Origin: Eledone cirrhosa
Taxonomy: Eukaryota > Mollusca > Cephalopoda > Octopoda > Eledonidae
Length of the DNA: 64,000 nt
Reading direction: 5' to 3'
Assembly (NCBI GenBank): GCA_964016885.1
Contig: OZ024740.1
Location: 294,935,097 to 294,999,096, forward strand
This document shows, in pieces, positions 47,581-62,038 of this stretch. The position numbers and the translations under genes were made by a program. The stretch's first letter is position 1, and each line of letters opens with the position of its first letter. The notes under the pieces were generated by a model, which ran no database searches, was not told the origin of the DNA, and was given only the letters and a program-made list of their open reading frames with translations.

Positions 47581-50500
47581 TCTGCCACTTCTCTCACTCT
47601 GTCACATCTCCACCTCTGTCACTTTTCTCATTCTGTCACATCACCATCTTTGTCACTTCTCTCATTCTGTCACATCTCCACCTCTGTCACATCTCCACTT
47701 CTGTCACTTCTCTCACTCTGTCACATCTCCACCTCTGTCACATATCCACTTCTGTCACTTCTCTCACTCTGTCACTTCTCTCACTCTGTCACATCTCCAG
47801 CTCTGCCACTTCTCTCACCCTGTCACATCTCCATCTTTGTCACTTCTCTCACTCTGTCACATCTCCATCTTTGTCACTTCTCTCACTCTGTCACATCTCC
47901 ACCTCTGTCACATCTCCACCTCTGTCACTTCTCTCACTCTGTCACATCTCCACCTCTGTCACTTCTCTTACTCTGTCACATCTCCACCTCTATCACATCT
48001 CCACCTCTGTCACTTCTCTCACTCTGTCACATCTCCATCTCTGTCACTTCTCTCACTCTGTCACATCTCCAGCTCTGCCACTTCTCTCACTCTGTCACAT
48101 CTCCATCTTTGTCACTTCTCTCACTCTGTCACATCTCCACCTCTGTCACTTCTCTCACTCTGTCATATCTCCACCTCTGTCACTTCTCTCACTCTGTCTC
48201 ATCTCCATCTCTGTCACTTCTCTCACTCTGTCACATCTCCAGCTCTGCCACTTGTCTCACTCTGTCACATATCCACCTCTGTTACATCTCTAACTCTGTC
48301 ATATATCCACCTCTGCCACTTCTCTCACCCTGTCACATCTCCACCTCTGTCACTTCTCTCACTCTGTCACATATCCATCTCTGTCACTTCTCTCACTCTG
48401 TCATATCTCCACCTCTGTCACTTCTCTCACTCTGTCACATCTCTCACTCTGTCACATCTCCACCTCTGTCACATCTCCACCTCTGTCACTTCTCTCACTC
48501 TGTCACATCTCCACCTCTGTCACATCTCCATCTCTGCCACTTCTCTCACTCTGTCACATCTCCACCTCTGTCACCTTTCTCACTCTGTCACATCTCCATC
48601 TTTGTCACTTCTCTCATTCTGTCACATCTCCACCTCTGTCACATCTCCACCTCTGTCACATCTCCATCTCTGTCACATCTCTCACTCTGTCACTTCCCTC
48701 ACTCTGTCACATCGCCACATCTGTCACTTCTCTCACTCTGTCACATCTCCACCTCTATCACATCGCCACCTCTGTCACTTCTCTAACTCTGTCACATCAC
48801 CACTTCTGTCACTTCTCTCACTCTGTCACATCTCCACCTCTGTCACTTCTCTCACTCTGTCACATATCCACCTCTGTCACTTCTCTCACTCTGTCACATC
48901 TCCACCTCTGTCACATCTCCACCTCTGTCACTTCCCTCACTCTGTCACATCTCCACCTCTGTCACATCTACATCTCTGTCACATCTCTCACACTGTCACT
49001 TCCCTCACTCTGTCACATCGCCACCTCTGTCACTTCTCTCACTCTGTCACATCTTCACCTCTATCACATCGCCACCTCTGTCACTTCTCTAACTCTGTCA
49101 CATCTCCATCTCTGTCAATTCTCTCACTCTGTCACATCACCACTTCTGTCACTTCTCTCACTCTGTCACATCTCCACCTCTGTCACTTCTCTAACTCCGT
49201 CACATATCCACCTCTGTCACTTCTCTCACTCTGTCACAGCTCCACCTCTGTCACTTCTCTCACTCTGTCACATCTCCATCTTTGTCACTTCTCTCACTCT
49301 GTCACATCTCCACCCCTGTCACATCTCCACCTCTGTCACTTCTCTCACTCTGTCACATCTCCACCTCTGTCACTTCTCTTACTCTGTCACATCTCCACCT
49401 CTGTCACATCTCCACCTCTGTCACTTCTCTCACTCTGTCACATCTCCATCTCTGTCACTTCTCTCACTCTGTCACATATCCACCTCTGTCACTTCTCTCA
49501 CTCTGTCACAGCTCCACCTCTGTCACTTCTCTCACTCTGTCACATCTCCATCTTTGTCACTTCTCTCACTCTGTCACATCTCCACCCCTGTCACATCTCC
49601 ACCTCTGTCACTTCTCTCACTCTGTCACATCTCCACCTCTGTCACTTCTCTTACTCTGTCACATCTCCACCTCTGTCACATCTCCACCTCCGCTCCTCTC
49701 TCACTCTGTCACATCTCCATCTCTGTCACTTCTCTCACTCTGTCACATCTCCAGCTCTGCCACTTCTCTCACTCTGTCACATATCCACCTCTGTTACATC
49801 TCTCACTCTGTCATATCTCCACCTCTGCCACTTCTCTCACTCTGTCACATCTCCACCTCTGTCACTTCTCTCACTCTGTCACATCTCCATCTCTGTCACT
49901 TCTCTCACTTTGTCATATCTCCATCTCTGTCACTTCTCTCAATCTGTCACATCTCTCACTCTGTCACATCTCCACCTCTGTCACATCTCCACCTCTGTCA
50001 CTTTTCTCATTCTGTCACATCTCCATCTTTGTCACTTCTCTCATTCAGTCACATCTCCACCTCTGTCACATCTCCACCTCTGTCACTTCTCTCACTCTGT
50101 CACATCTCCACCTCTGTCACATCTCCATCTCTGTCACGTCTCTCACTCTGTCACATCTCCACCTCTGTCACTTCTCTCACTCTGTCACATCTACACCTCT
50201 GTCACTTCTCTCACTCTGTCACATCTCCACCTCTGTCACATATCCACCTTTGTTACATCTCTCACTCTGTCATATCTCCACCTCTGCCACTTCTCTCACT
50301 CTATTACATCTCCACCTCTGTCACTTCTCTCACTCTGTCACATCTCCATCTCTGTGACTTCTCTCACTTTGTCATATCTCCATCTCTGTCACTTCTCTCA
50401 CTCTGTCACTTCTCTCACTCTGTCACATCTCCACCTCTGTCACATCTCCATCTCTGCCACTTCTCTCACTCTGTCACATCTCCACCTCTGTTACTTTTCT

Positions 50501-50826
50501 CATTCTGTCACATCTCCATCTTTGTCACTTCTCTCATTCTGTCACATCTGCACCTCTGTCACATCTCCACCTCTGTCACTACTCTCACTCTGTCACATCT
50601 CCACCTCTGTCACATCTCCATCTCTGTCACTTCTCTCACTCTGTCACATCTCCAGCTCTGCCACTTCTCTCACTCTGTCACATCTCCATCTTTGTCACTT
50701 CTCTCACTCTGTCACATCTCCACCTCTGTCACTTCTCTCACTCTGTCATATCTCCCCCTCTGCCACTTCTCTCACACTGTCACATCTCCACCTCTGTCAC
50801 TTTCCTCACTCTGTGACATCTCCATC
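47581..50826. repeat. Satellite higher-order block D, copy 1 (period about 3.1-3.26 kb)
   Basis: It matches 50,827-53,940 at offsets of 3,246, 3,263, 3,229 and 3,094 in successive stretches. Steps are mostly whole 17-bp units. Shared markers are CTACATCTCTGTC near 48,968/52,197, TGTCAATTC near 49,113/52,342, AACTCCGTCAC near 49,193/52,422 and TCTCCCCCTCTG near 50,751/53,845. Copy 1 contains an extra internal 272-bp (16-unit) duplication marked by CACCCCTG at 49,311 and 49,583, and the odd unit CACCTCCGCTCCTCTCTC near 49,686. Confidence 0.85.
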
Positions 50827-53800
50827 TCTGCCACTTCTCTCACTCTGTCACATCTCCACCTCTGTCACTTTTCTCATTCTGTCACATCTCCATCTTTGTC
50901 ACTTCTCTCATTCTGTCACATCTCCACCTCTGTCACATCTCCACTTCTGTCACTTCTCTCACTCTGTCACATCTCCACCTCTGTCACATATCCACTTCTG
51001 TCACTTCTCTCACTCTGTCACATCTCCATCTCTGTCACTTCTCTCACTCTGTCACATCTCCAGCTCTGCCACTTCTCTCACCCTGTCACATCTCCATCTT
51101 TGTCACTTCTCTCACTCTGTCACATCTCCACCTCTGTCACATCTCCACCTCTGTCACTTCTCTCACTCTGTCACATCTCCACCTCTGTCACTTCTCTTAC
51201 TCTGTCACATCTCCACCTCTATCACATCTCCACCTCTGTCACTTCTCTCACTCTGTCACATCTCCATCTCTGTCACTTCTCTCACTCTGTCACATCTCCA
51301 GCTCTGCCACTTCTCTCACTCTGTCACATCTCCATCTTTGTCACTTCTCTCACTCTGTCACATCTCCACCTCTGTCACTTCTCTCACTCTGTCATATCTC
51401 CACCTCTGTCACTTCTCTCACTCTGTCACATCTCCATCTCTGTCACTTCTCTCACTCTGTCACATCTCCAGCTCTGCCACTTGTCTCACTCTGTCACATA
51501 TCCACCTCTGTTACATCTCTCACTCTGTCATATATCCACCTCTGCCACTTCTCTCACTCTGTCACATCTCCACCTCTGTCACTTCTCTCACTCTGTCACA
51601 TATCCATCTCTGTCACTTCTCTCACTCTGTCATATCTCCACCTCTGTCACTTCTCTCACTCTGTCACATCTCTCACTCTGTCACATCTCCACCTCTGTCA
51701 CATCTCCACCTCTGTCACTTCTCTCACTCTGTCACATCTCCACCTCTGTCACATCTCCATCTCTGCCACTTCTCTCACTCTGTCACATCTCCACCTCTGT
51801 CACCTTTCTCACTCTGTCACATCTCCATCTTTGTCACTTCTCTCATTCTGTCACATCTCCACCTCTGTTACATCTCCACCTCTGTCACATCTCCATCTCT
51901 GTCACATCTCTCACTCTGTCACTTCCCTCACTCTGTCACATCGCCACATCTGTCACTTCTCTCACTCTGTCACATCTCCACCTCTATCACATCGCCACCT
52001 CTGTCACTTCTCTAACTCTGTCACATCTCCACTTCTGTCACTTCTCTCACTCTGTCACATCTCCACCTCTGTCACTTCTCTCACTCTGTCACATATCCAC
52101 CTCTGTCACTTCTCTCACTCTGTCACATCTCCACCTCTGTCACATCTCCACCTCTGTCACTTCCCTCACTCTGTCACATCTCCACCTCTGTCACATCTAC
52201 ATCTCTGTCACATCTCTCACACTGTCACTTCCCTCACGCTGTCACATCGCCACCTCTGTCACTTCTCTCACTCTGTCACATCTCCACCTCTATCACATCG
52301 CCACCTCTGTCACTTCTCTAACTCTGTCACATCTCCATCTCTGTCAATTCTCTCACTCTGTCACATCACCACTTCTGTCACTTCTCTCACTCTGTCACAT
52401 CTCCACCTCTGTCACTTCTCTAACTCCGTCACATATCCACCTCTGTCACTTCTCTCACTCTGTTACAGCTCCACCTCTGTCACTTCCCTCACTCTGTCAC
52501 ATCTCCATCTTTGTCACTTCTCTCACTCTGTCACATCTCCACCCCTGTCACATCTCCACCTCTGTCACTTCTCTCACTCTGTCACATCTCCACCTCTGTC
52601 ACTTCTCTTACTCTGTCACATCTCCACCTCTGTCACATCTCCACCTCTGTCACTTCTCTCAGTCTGTCACATCTCCATCTCTGTCACTTCTCTCACTCTG
52701 TCACATCTCCAGCTCTGCCACTTCTCTCACTCTGTCACATCTCCATCTTTGTTACTTCTCTCACTCTGTCACATCTCCACCTCTGTTACTTCTCTCACTC
52801 TGTCATATCTCCACCTCTGTCACTTCTCTCACTCTGTCACATCTCCAGCTCTGCCACTTCTCTCACTCTGTCACATATCCACCTCTGTTACATTTCTCAC
52901 TCTGTCATATCTCCACCTCTGCCACTTCTCTCACTCTGTCACATCTCCACCTCTGTCACTTCTCTCACTCTGTCACATCTCCATCTCTGTCACTTCTCTC
53001 ACTTTGTCATATCTCCATCTCTGTCACTTCTCTCAATCTGTCACATCTCTCACTCTGTCACATCTCCACCTCTGTCACATCTCCACCTCTGTCACTTTTC
53101 TCATTCTGTCACATCTCCATCTTTGTCACTTCTCTCATTCAGTCACATCTCCACCTCTGTCACATCTCCACCTCTGTCACTTCTCTCACTCTGTCACATC
53201 TCCACCTCTGTCACATCTCCATCTCTGTCACGTCTCTCACTCTGTCACATCTCCACCTCTGTCACTTCTCTCACTCTGTCACATCTACACCTCTGTCACT
53301 TCTCTCACTCTGTCACATCTCCACCTCTGTCACATATCCACCTTTGTTACATCTTTCACTCTGTCATATCTCCACCTCTGCCACTTCTCTCACTCTATCA
53401 CATCTCCACCTCTGTCACTTCTCTCACTCTGTCACATCTCCATCTCTGTGACTTCTCTCACTTTGTCATATCTCCATCTCTGTCACTTCTCTCACTCTGT
53501 CACTTCTCTCACTCTGTCACATCTCCACCTCTGTCACATCTCCATCTCTGCAACTTCTCCCACTCTGTCACATCTCCACCTCTGTTACTTTTCTCATTCT
53601 GTCACATCTCCATCTTTGTCACTTCTCTCATTCTGTCACATCTGCACCTCTGTCACATCTCCACCTCTGTCACTTCTCTCACTCTGTCACATCTCCACCT
53701 CTGTCACATCTCCATCTCTGTCACTTCTCTCACTCTGTCACATCTCCAGCTCTGCCACTTCTCTCACTCTGTCACATCTCCATCTTTGTCACTTCTCTCC

Positions 53801-53940
53801 CTCTGTCACATCTCCACCTCTGTCACTTCTCTCACTCTGTCATATCTCCCCCTCTGCCACTTCTCTCACACTGTCACATCTCCACCTCTGTCACTTCCCT
53901 CACTCTGTGACATCTCCATCTCTGCCACTTCTCTCACTCT
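50827..53940. repeat. Satellite higher-order block D, copy 2
   Basis: Tandem duplicate of 47,581-50,826, ending where CTGTGACATCTCC near 53,906 gives way to unrelated unit order. Confidence 0.85.
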
Positions 53941-53974
53941 GTCACATCTTCACCTCTGTCACATCTCTCACTCT

Positions 53975-56252
53975 GTCATATCTCCACCTCTGCCACTTCT
54001 CTCACTCTGTCACATCTCCACCTCTGTCACTTCTCTCACTCTGTCAAATCTCCATCTCTGTCACTTCTCTCACTCTGTCATATCTCCACCTCTGCCACTT
54101 CTCTCACTCTGTCATATCTCCACCTCTGCCACTTCTCTCACTCTGTCACATCTCCATCTCTGCCACTTCTCTCACGCTGTTACATCTCCATCTCTGTCAC
54201 TTCACTCACTCTGTCACATCTCCACCTCTGTCACATCTCCATCTCTGTCACTTCTCCATCTCTGCCACTTCTCTCACTCTGTCAGATCTCCACCTCTGTC
54301 ACGTCTCTCACTCTGTCACATCTCCACCTCTGTCACTTCTCTCACTCTGTCACATCTCCACCTCTGTCACTTCTCTCACTCTGTCACATCTCCACCTCTG
54401 TCACATCTCCATCTCTGTCACTTCTCTCACTCTGTCACATCTCCAGCTCTGCCACTTCTCTCACTCTGTCACATCTCCATCTTTGTCACTTCTCTCACTC
54501 TGTCACATCTCCACCTCTGTCACTTCTCTCACTCTGTAACATCTCCATCTCTGTCACTTCTCTCACTTTGTCATATCTCCATCTCTGTCACTTCTCTCAC
54601 TCTGTCACATATCTCACTCTGTCACATCTCCACCTCTGTCACATCTCCACCTCTGTCACTTCTCTCACTCTGTCACATCTCCACCTCTGTCACATCTCCA
54701 TCTCTGCCACTTCTCTCACTCTGTCACATCTCCACCTCTGTCACTTTTCTCATTCTGTCACATCTCCATCTTTGTCACTTCTCTCATTCTGTCACATCTC
54801 CACCTCTGTCACATCTCCACTTCTGTCACTTCTCTCACTCTGTCACATCTCCACCTCTGTCACATATCCACTTCTGTCACTTCTCTCACTCTGTCACATT
54901 TCCAGCTCTGCCACTTCTCTCACCCTGTCACATATCCATCGTTGTCACTTCTCTCACTCTGTCACATCTCCATCTTTGTCACTTCTCTCACTCTGTCACA
55001 TCTCCACCTCTGTCACATCTCCACCTCTGTCACTTCTCTCACTCTGTCACATCTCCACCTCTGTCACTTCTCTTACTCTGTCACATCTCCACCTCTATCA
55101 CATCTCCACCTCTGTCACTTCTCTCACTCTGTCACATCTCCATCTCTGTCACTTCTCTCACTCTGTCACATCTCCAGCTCTGCCACTTCTCTCACTCTGT
55201 CACATCTCCATCTTTGTCACTTCTCTCACTCTGTCACATCTCCACCTCTGTCACTTCTCTCACTCTGTCATATCTCCACCTCTGTCACTTCCCTCACTCT
55301 GTCACATCTCCATCTCTGTCACTTCTCTCACTCTGTCACATCTCCAGCTCTGCCACTTGTCTCACTCTGTCACATATCCACCTCTGTCACATCTCCAGCT
55401 CAGCCACTTCTCTCACTCTGTCACATCTCCATCTTTGTCACTTCTCTCACTCTGTCACATCTCCACCTCTGTCACTTCTCTCACTCTGTCATATCTCCCC
55501 CTCTGCCACTTCTCTCACTCTGTCACATCTCCACCTCTGTCACTTCCCTCACTCTGTCACATCTCCAGCTCTGCCACTTGTCTCACTCTGTCACATATCC
55601 ACCTCTGTTACATCTCTAACTCTGTCATATATCCACCTCTGCCACTTCTCTCACTCTGTCACATCTCCACCTCTGTCACTTCTCTCACTCTGTCACATCT
55701 CCATCTCTGTCACTTCTCTCACTTTGTCATATCACCATCTCTGTCACTTCTCTCACTCTGTCACATCTCTCACTCTGTCACATCTCCACCTCTGTCACAT
55801 CTCCACCTCTGTCACTTCTCTCACTCTGTCACATCTCCATCTCTGTCACTTCTCTCACTCTGTCACATCTCCAGCTCTGCCACTTGTCTCACTCTGTCAC
55901 ATATCCACCTCTGTTACATCTCTAACTCTGTCATATATCCACCTCTGCCACTTCTCTCACTCTGTCACATCTCCACCTCTGTCACTTCTCTCACTCTGTC
56001 ACATCTCCATCTCTGTCACTTCTCTCACTCTGTCATATCTCCACCTCTGTCACTTCTCTCACTCTGTCACATCTCTCACTCTGTCACATCTCCACCTCTG
56101 TCACATCTCCACCTCTGTCACTTCTCTCACTCTGTCACATCTCCACCTCTGTCACATCTCCATCTCTGCCACTTCTCTCACTCTGTCACATCTCCACCTC
56201 TGTCACTTCTCTCACTCTGTCACATATCCACCTCTGTTACATCTCTAACTCT
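53975..56252. repeat. Satellite higher-order block E, copy 1 (period 2,278 bp)
   Basis: It matches 56,253-58,530 at a constant offset of 2,278 bp (134 x 17). Shared rare variants are GTCAAATC at 54,043/56,321, ACATATCTCACTC at 54,607/56,885, CATCGTTGTC near 54,938/57,216 and CAGCTCAGCC at 55,396/57,674. Confidence 0.92.
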
Positions 56253-58600
56253 GTCATATCTCCACCTCTGCCACTTCTCTCACTCTGTCACATCTCCACC
56301 TCTGTCACTTCTCTCACTCTGTCAAATCTCCATCTCTGTCACTTCTCTCACTCTGTCATATCTCCACCTCTGCCACTTCTCTCACTCTGTCATATCTCCA
56401 CCTCTGCCACTTCTCTCACTCTGTCACATCTCCATCTCTGCCACTTCTCTCACGCTGTTACATCTCCATCTCTGTCACTTCACTCACTCTGTCACATCTC
56501 CACCTCTGTCACATCTCCATCTCTGTCACTTCTCCATCTCTGCCACTTCTCTCACTCTGTCAGATCTCCACCTCTGTCACGTCTCTCACTCTGTCACATC
56601 TCCACCTCTGTCACTTCTCTCACTCTGTCACATCTCCACCTCTGTCACTTCTCTCACTCTGTCACATCTCCACCTCTGTCACATCTCCATCTCTGTCACT
56701 TCTCTCACTCTGTCACATCTCCAGCTCTGCCACTTCTCTCACTCTGTCACATCTCCATCTTTGTCACTTCTCTCACTCTGTCACATCTCCACCTCTGTCA
56801 CTTCTCTCACTCTGTAACATCTCCATCTCTGTCACTTCTCTCACTTTGTCATATCTCCATCTCTGTCACTTCTCTCACTCTGTCACATATCTCACTCTGT
56901 CACATCTCCACCTCTGTCACATCTCCACCTCTGTCACTTCTCTCACTCTGTCACATCTCCACCTCTGTCACATCTCCATCTCTGCCACTTCTCTCACTCT
57001 GTCACATCTCCACCTCTGTCACTTTTCTCATTCTGTCACATCTCCATCTTTGTCACTTCTCTCATTCTGTCACATCTCCACCTCTGTCACATCTCCACTT
57101 CTGTCACTTCTCTCACTCTGTCACATCTCCACCTCTGTCACATATCCACTTCTGTCACTTCTCTCACTCTGTCACATCTCCAGCTCTGCCACTTCTCTCA
57201 CCCTGTCACATATCCATCGTTGTCACTTCTCTCACTCTGTCACATCTCCATCTTTGTCACTTCTCTCACTCTGTCACATCTCCACCTCTGTCACATCTCC
57301 ACCTCTGTCACTTCTCTCACTCTGTCACATCTCCACCTCTGTCACTTCTCTTACTCTGTCACATCTCCACCTCTATCACATCTCCACCTCTGTCACTTCT
57401 CTCACTCTGTCACATCTCCATCTCTGTCACTTCTCTCACTCTGTCACATCTCCAGCTCTGCCACTTCTCTCACTCTGTCACATCTCCATCTTTGTCACTT
57501 CTCTCACTCTGTCACATCTCCACCTCTGTCACTTCTCTCACTCTGTCATATCTCCACCTCTGTCACTTCCCTCACTCTGTCACATCTCCATCTCTGTCAC
57601 TTCTCTCACTCTGTCACATCTCCAGCTCTGCCACTTGTCTCACTCTGTCACATATCCACCTCTGTCACATCTCCAGCTCAGCCACTTCTCTCACTCTGTC
57701 ACATCTCCATCTTTGTCACTTCTCTCACTCTGTCACATCTCCACCTCTGTCACTTCTCTCACTCTGTCATATCTCCCCCTCTGCCACTTCTCTCACTCTG
57801 TCACATCTCCACCTCTGTCACTTCCCTCACTCTGTCACATCTCCAGCTCTGCCACTTGTCTCACTCTGTCACATATCCACCTCTGTTACATCTCTAACTC
57901 TGTCATATATCCACCTCTGCCACTTCTCTCACTCTGTCACATCTCCACCTCTGTCACTTCTCTCACTCTGTCACATCTCCATCTCTGTCACTTCTCTCAC
58001 TTTGTCATATCACCATCTCTGTCACTTCTCTCACTCTGTCACATCTCTCACTCTGTCACATCTCCACCTCTGTCACATCTCCACCTCTGTCACTTCTCTC
58101 ACTCTGTCACATCTCCATCTCTGTCACTTCTCTCACTCTGTCACATCTCCAGCTCTGCCACTTGTCTCACTCTGTCACATATCCACCTCTGTTACATCTC
58201 TAACTCTGTCATATATCCACCTCTGCCACTTCTCTCACTCTGTCACATCTCCACCTCTGTCACTTCTCTCACTCTGTCACATCTCCATCTCTGTCACTTC
58301 TCTCACTCTGTCATATCTCCACCTCTGTCACTTCTCTCACTCTGTCACATCTCTCACTCTGTCACATCTCCACCTCTGTCACATCTCCACCTCTGTCACT
58401 TCTCTCACTCTGTCACATCTCCACCTCTGTCACATCTCCATCTCTGCCACTTCTCTCACTCTGTCACATCTCCACCTCTGTCACTTCTCTCACTCTGTCA
58501 CATATCCACCTCTGTTACATCTCTAACTCTGTCATATATCCACCTCTACCACTTCTCTCACTCTGTCACATCTCCACCTCTGTCACTTCTCTCACTCTGT
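56253..58600. repeat. Satellite higher-order block E, copy 2
   Basis: Tandem duplicate of 53,975-56,252. Within each copy a shorter piece (GTCATATCACCATCTCTG context) is also repeated, and the same piece returns near 58,630, 60,880 and 62,680. Confidence 0.9.
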
Positions 58601-60269
58601 CACATCTCCATCTCTGTCACTTCTCTCACTTTGTCATATCACCATCTCTGTCACTTCTCTCACTCTGTCACATCTCTCACTCTGTCACATCTCCACCTCT
58701 GTCACATCTCCACCTCTGTCACTTCTCTCACTCTGTCACATCTCCACCTCTGTCACATCTCCATCTCTGCCACTTCTCTCACTCTGTCACATCTCCACCT
58801 CTGTCACTTCTCTCACTCTGTCACATCTCCACCTCTGTCACTTCCCTCACTCTGTCACATCTCCACCTCTGTCACTTCTCTCACTCTGTCACGTCTCGAT
58901 CTCTGTCACTTCTCTCACTCTGTCACATCTCCAGCTCTGCCACTTCTCTCACTCTGTCACATATCCACCTCTGTTAAATCTGTCACTCTGTCATATCTCC
59001 ACCTCTGCCACTTCTCTCACTCTGTCACATCTCCACCTCTGTCACATCTCCATCTCTGTCACTTCTCTCACTCTGTCACATCTCCACCTCTGTCACTTCT
59101 CTCACTCTGTCACATCTCCACCTCTGTCACATCTCCACCTCTGTCACTTCTCTCACTCTGTCACATCTCCATCTCTGTCACTTCTCTCACTCTGTCACAT
59201 CTCCAGCTCTGCCACTTCTCTCACTCTGTCACATATCCACCTCTGTTACATCTCTCACTCTGTCATATCTCCACCTCTGCCACTTCTCTCACTCTGTCAC
59301 GTCTCCATCTCTGTCACTTCTCTCACTCTGTCATATCTCCACCTCTGCCACTTCTCTCACTCTGTCATATCTCCACCTCTGCCACTTCTCTCACTCTGTC
59401 ACATCTCCACCTCTGTCACATCTCCATCTCTGTCACATCTCCATCTCTGCCACTTCTCTCACTCTGTCACATCTGCACCTCTGTCACTTCTCTCACTCTG
59501 TCACATCTCCACCCCTGTCACATCTCTCACTCTGTCACATCTCCACCTCTGTCACATCTCCATTTCTGTCACATCTCCACATCTGTCACTTCTCTCACTC
59601 TGTCACATCTCCATCTCTGTCACTTCTCTCACTCTGTCACATCTCTCAATCTGTCACATCTCCACCTCTCTCACTTCTCTCACTCTGTCACATCTCCACC
59701 CCTGTCACTTCTCTCACTCTGTCACATCTCCACCTCTGTCACATCTCTCACTCTGTCACATCTCCACCCCTGTCACATCTCTCACTCTGTCACATCTCCA
59801 CCTCTGTCACATCTTCACTTCTGTCACATCTCCACCTCTGTCACTTCTCCCACTCTGTCATATCTCCACTTCTGTCACTTCTCTCACTCTGTCACATCTC
59901 CACCTCTGTCACTTCTCTCACTCTGTCACATCTCCACCCCTGTCACATCACTCTACTCTGTCACATCTCCACCTCTGTCACATCTCCACTTCTGTCACAT
60001 CTCCACCTCTGTCACTCCTCTCACTCTGTCATATCTCCATCTCTCTCACTTCTCTCACTCTGTCACATCTCTCACTCTGTCACATCTCAACCTCTGTCAC
60101 TTCTCTCACTCTGTCACATCTCCACCTCTGTCACATCTCTTACTCTGTCACATCTCCACCTCTGTCACTTCTCTCACTCTGTCACATCTCCACCTCTGTC
60201 ACATCTCCACTTCTGTCACTTCTCTTACTCTGTCACATCTCCATCTCTGTCACTTCTCTCACTCTGTCA

Positions 60270-62038
60270 CATCTCCAGCTCTGCCACTTCTCTCACTCTG
60301 TCACTTCTCTCACTCTGTCACATCTCCACCTCTGTCACTTCTCTCACTCTGTCATATCTCCCCCTCTGCCACTTCTCTCACTCTGTCACATCTCCACCTC
60401 TGTCACTTCCCTCACTCTGTGACATCTCCATCTCTGCCACTTCTCTCACTCTGTCACATCTTCACCTCTGTCACATCTCTCACTCTGTCATATCTCCACC
60501 TCTGCCACTTCTCTCACTCTGTCACATCTCCACCTCTGTCACTTCTCTCACTCTGTCACATCTCTATCTCTGCCACTTCTCTCACTCTGTCACATCTCCA
60601 CCTCTGTCACTTCTCTCACTCTGTCACATCTCCACCTCTGTCACATCTCTCACTCTGTCACATCTCCACCCCTGTCACATCACTCTACTCTGTCACATCT
60701 CCACCTCTGTCACATCTCCACTTCTGTCACATCTCCACCTCTGTCACTCCTCTCACTCTGTCATATCTCCATCTCTGTCACTTCTCTCACTCTGTCACAT
60801 CTCTCACTCTGTCACATCTCAACCTCTGTCACTTCTCTCACTCTGTCACATCTCCATCTCTGTCACTTCTCTCACTTTGTCATATCACCATCTCTGTCAC
60901 TTCTCTCACTCTGTCACATCTCTCACTCTGTCACATCTCCACCTCTGTCACATCTCCACCTCTGTCACTTCTCTCACTCTGTCACATCTCCACCTCTGTC
61001 ACATCTCCATCTCTGCCACTTCTCTCACTCTGTCACATCTCCACCTCTGTCACTTCTCTCACTCTGTCACATCTCCACCTCTGTCACATATCCACTTCTG
61101 TCACTTCTCTCACTCTGTCACATCTCCAGCTCAGCCACTTCTCTCACTCTGTCACATCTCCATCTTTGTCACTTCTCTCACTCTGTCACATCTCCACCTC
61201 TGTCACTTCTCTCACTCTGTCATATCTCCCCCTCTGCCACTTCTCTCACTCTGTCACATCTCCACCTCTGTCACTTCCCTCACTCTGTCACATCTCCACC
61301 TCTGTCACTTCTCTCACTCTGTCACGTCTCCATCTCTGTCACTTCTCTCACTCTGTCACATCTCCAGCTCTGCCACTTCTCTCACTCTGTCACATATCCA
61401 CCTCTGTTAAATCTGTCACTCTGTCATATCTCCACCTCTGCCACTTCTCTCACTCTGTCACGTCTCCATCTCTGTCACTTCTCTCACTCTGTCATATCTC
61501 CACCTCTGCCACTTCTCTCACTCTGTCACATCTCTATCTCTGTCACTTCTCTCACTCTGTCATATCTCCACCTCTGCCACTTCTCTTACTCTGTCATATC
61601 TCCACCTCTGCCACTTCTCTCACTCTGTCACATCTCCACCTCTGTCACATCTCCATCTCTGTCACTTCTCTCACTCTGTCACATCTCCACCTCTGTCACT
61701 TCTCTCACTCTGTCACATCTCCACCTCTGTCACATCTCCACCTCTGTCACTTCTCTCACTCTGTCACATCTCCATCTCTGTCACTTCTCTCACTCTGTCA
61801 CATCTCCAGCTCTGCCACTTCTCTCACTCTGTCACATATCCACCTCTGTTACATCTCTCACTCTGTCATATCTCCACCTCTGCCACTTCTCTCACTCTGT
61901 CACGTCTCCACCTCTGCCACTTCTCTCACTCTGTCATATCTCCACCTCTGCCACTTCTCTCACTCTGTCATATCTCCACCTCTGCCACTTCTCTCACTCT
62001 GTCACATCTCCACCTCTGTCACATCTCCATCTCTGTCA
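60270..62038. repeat. Satellite higher-order block F, copy 1 (period 1,769 then 1,803 bp)
   Basis: It matches 62,039 onward. Shared markers are CTGTGACATC near 60,418/62,187 (offset 1,769) and the 18-bp variant unit in CACATCACTCTACTCTG near 60,677/62,480 (offset 1,803). The 34-bp step is two extra units in copy 2 near 62,340. Confidence 0.87.
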
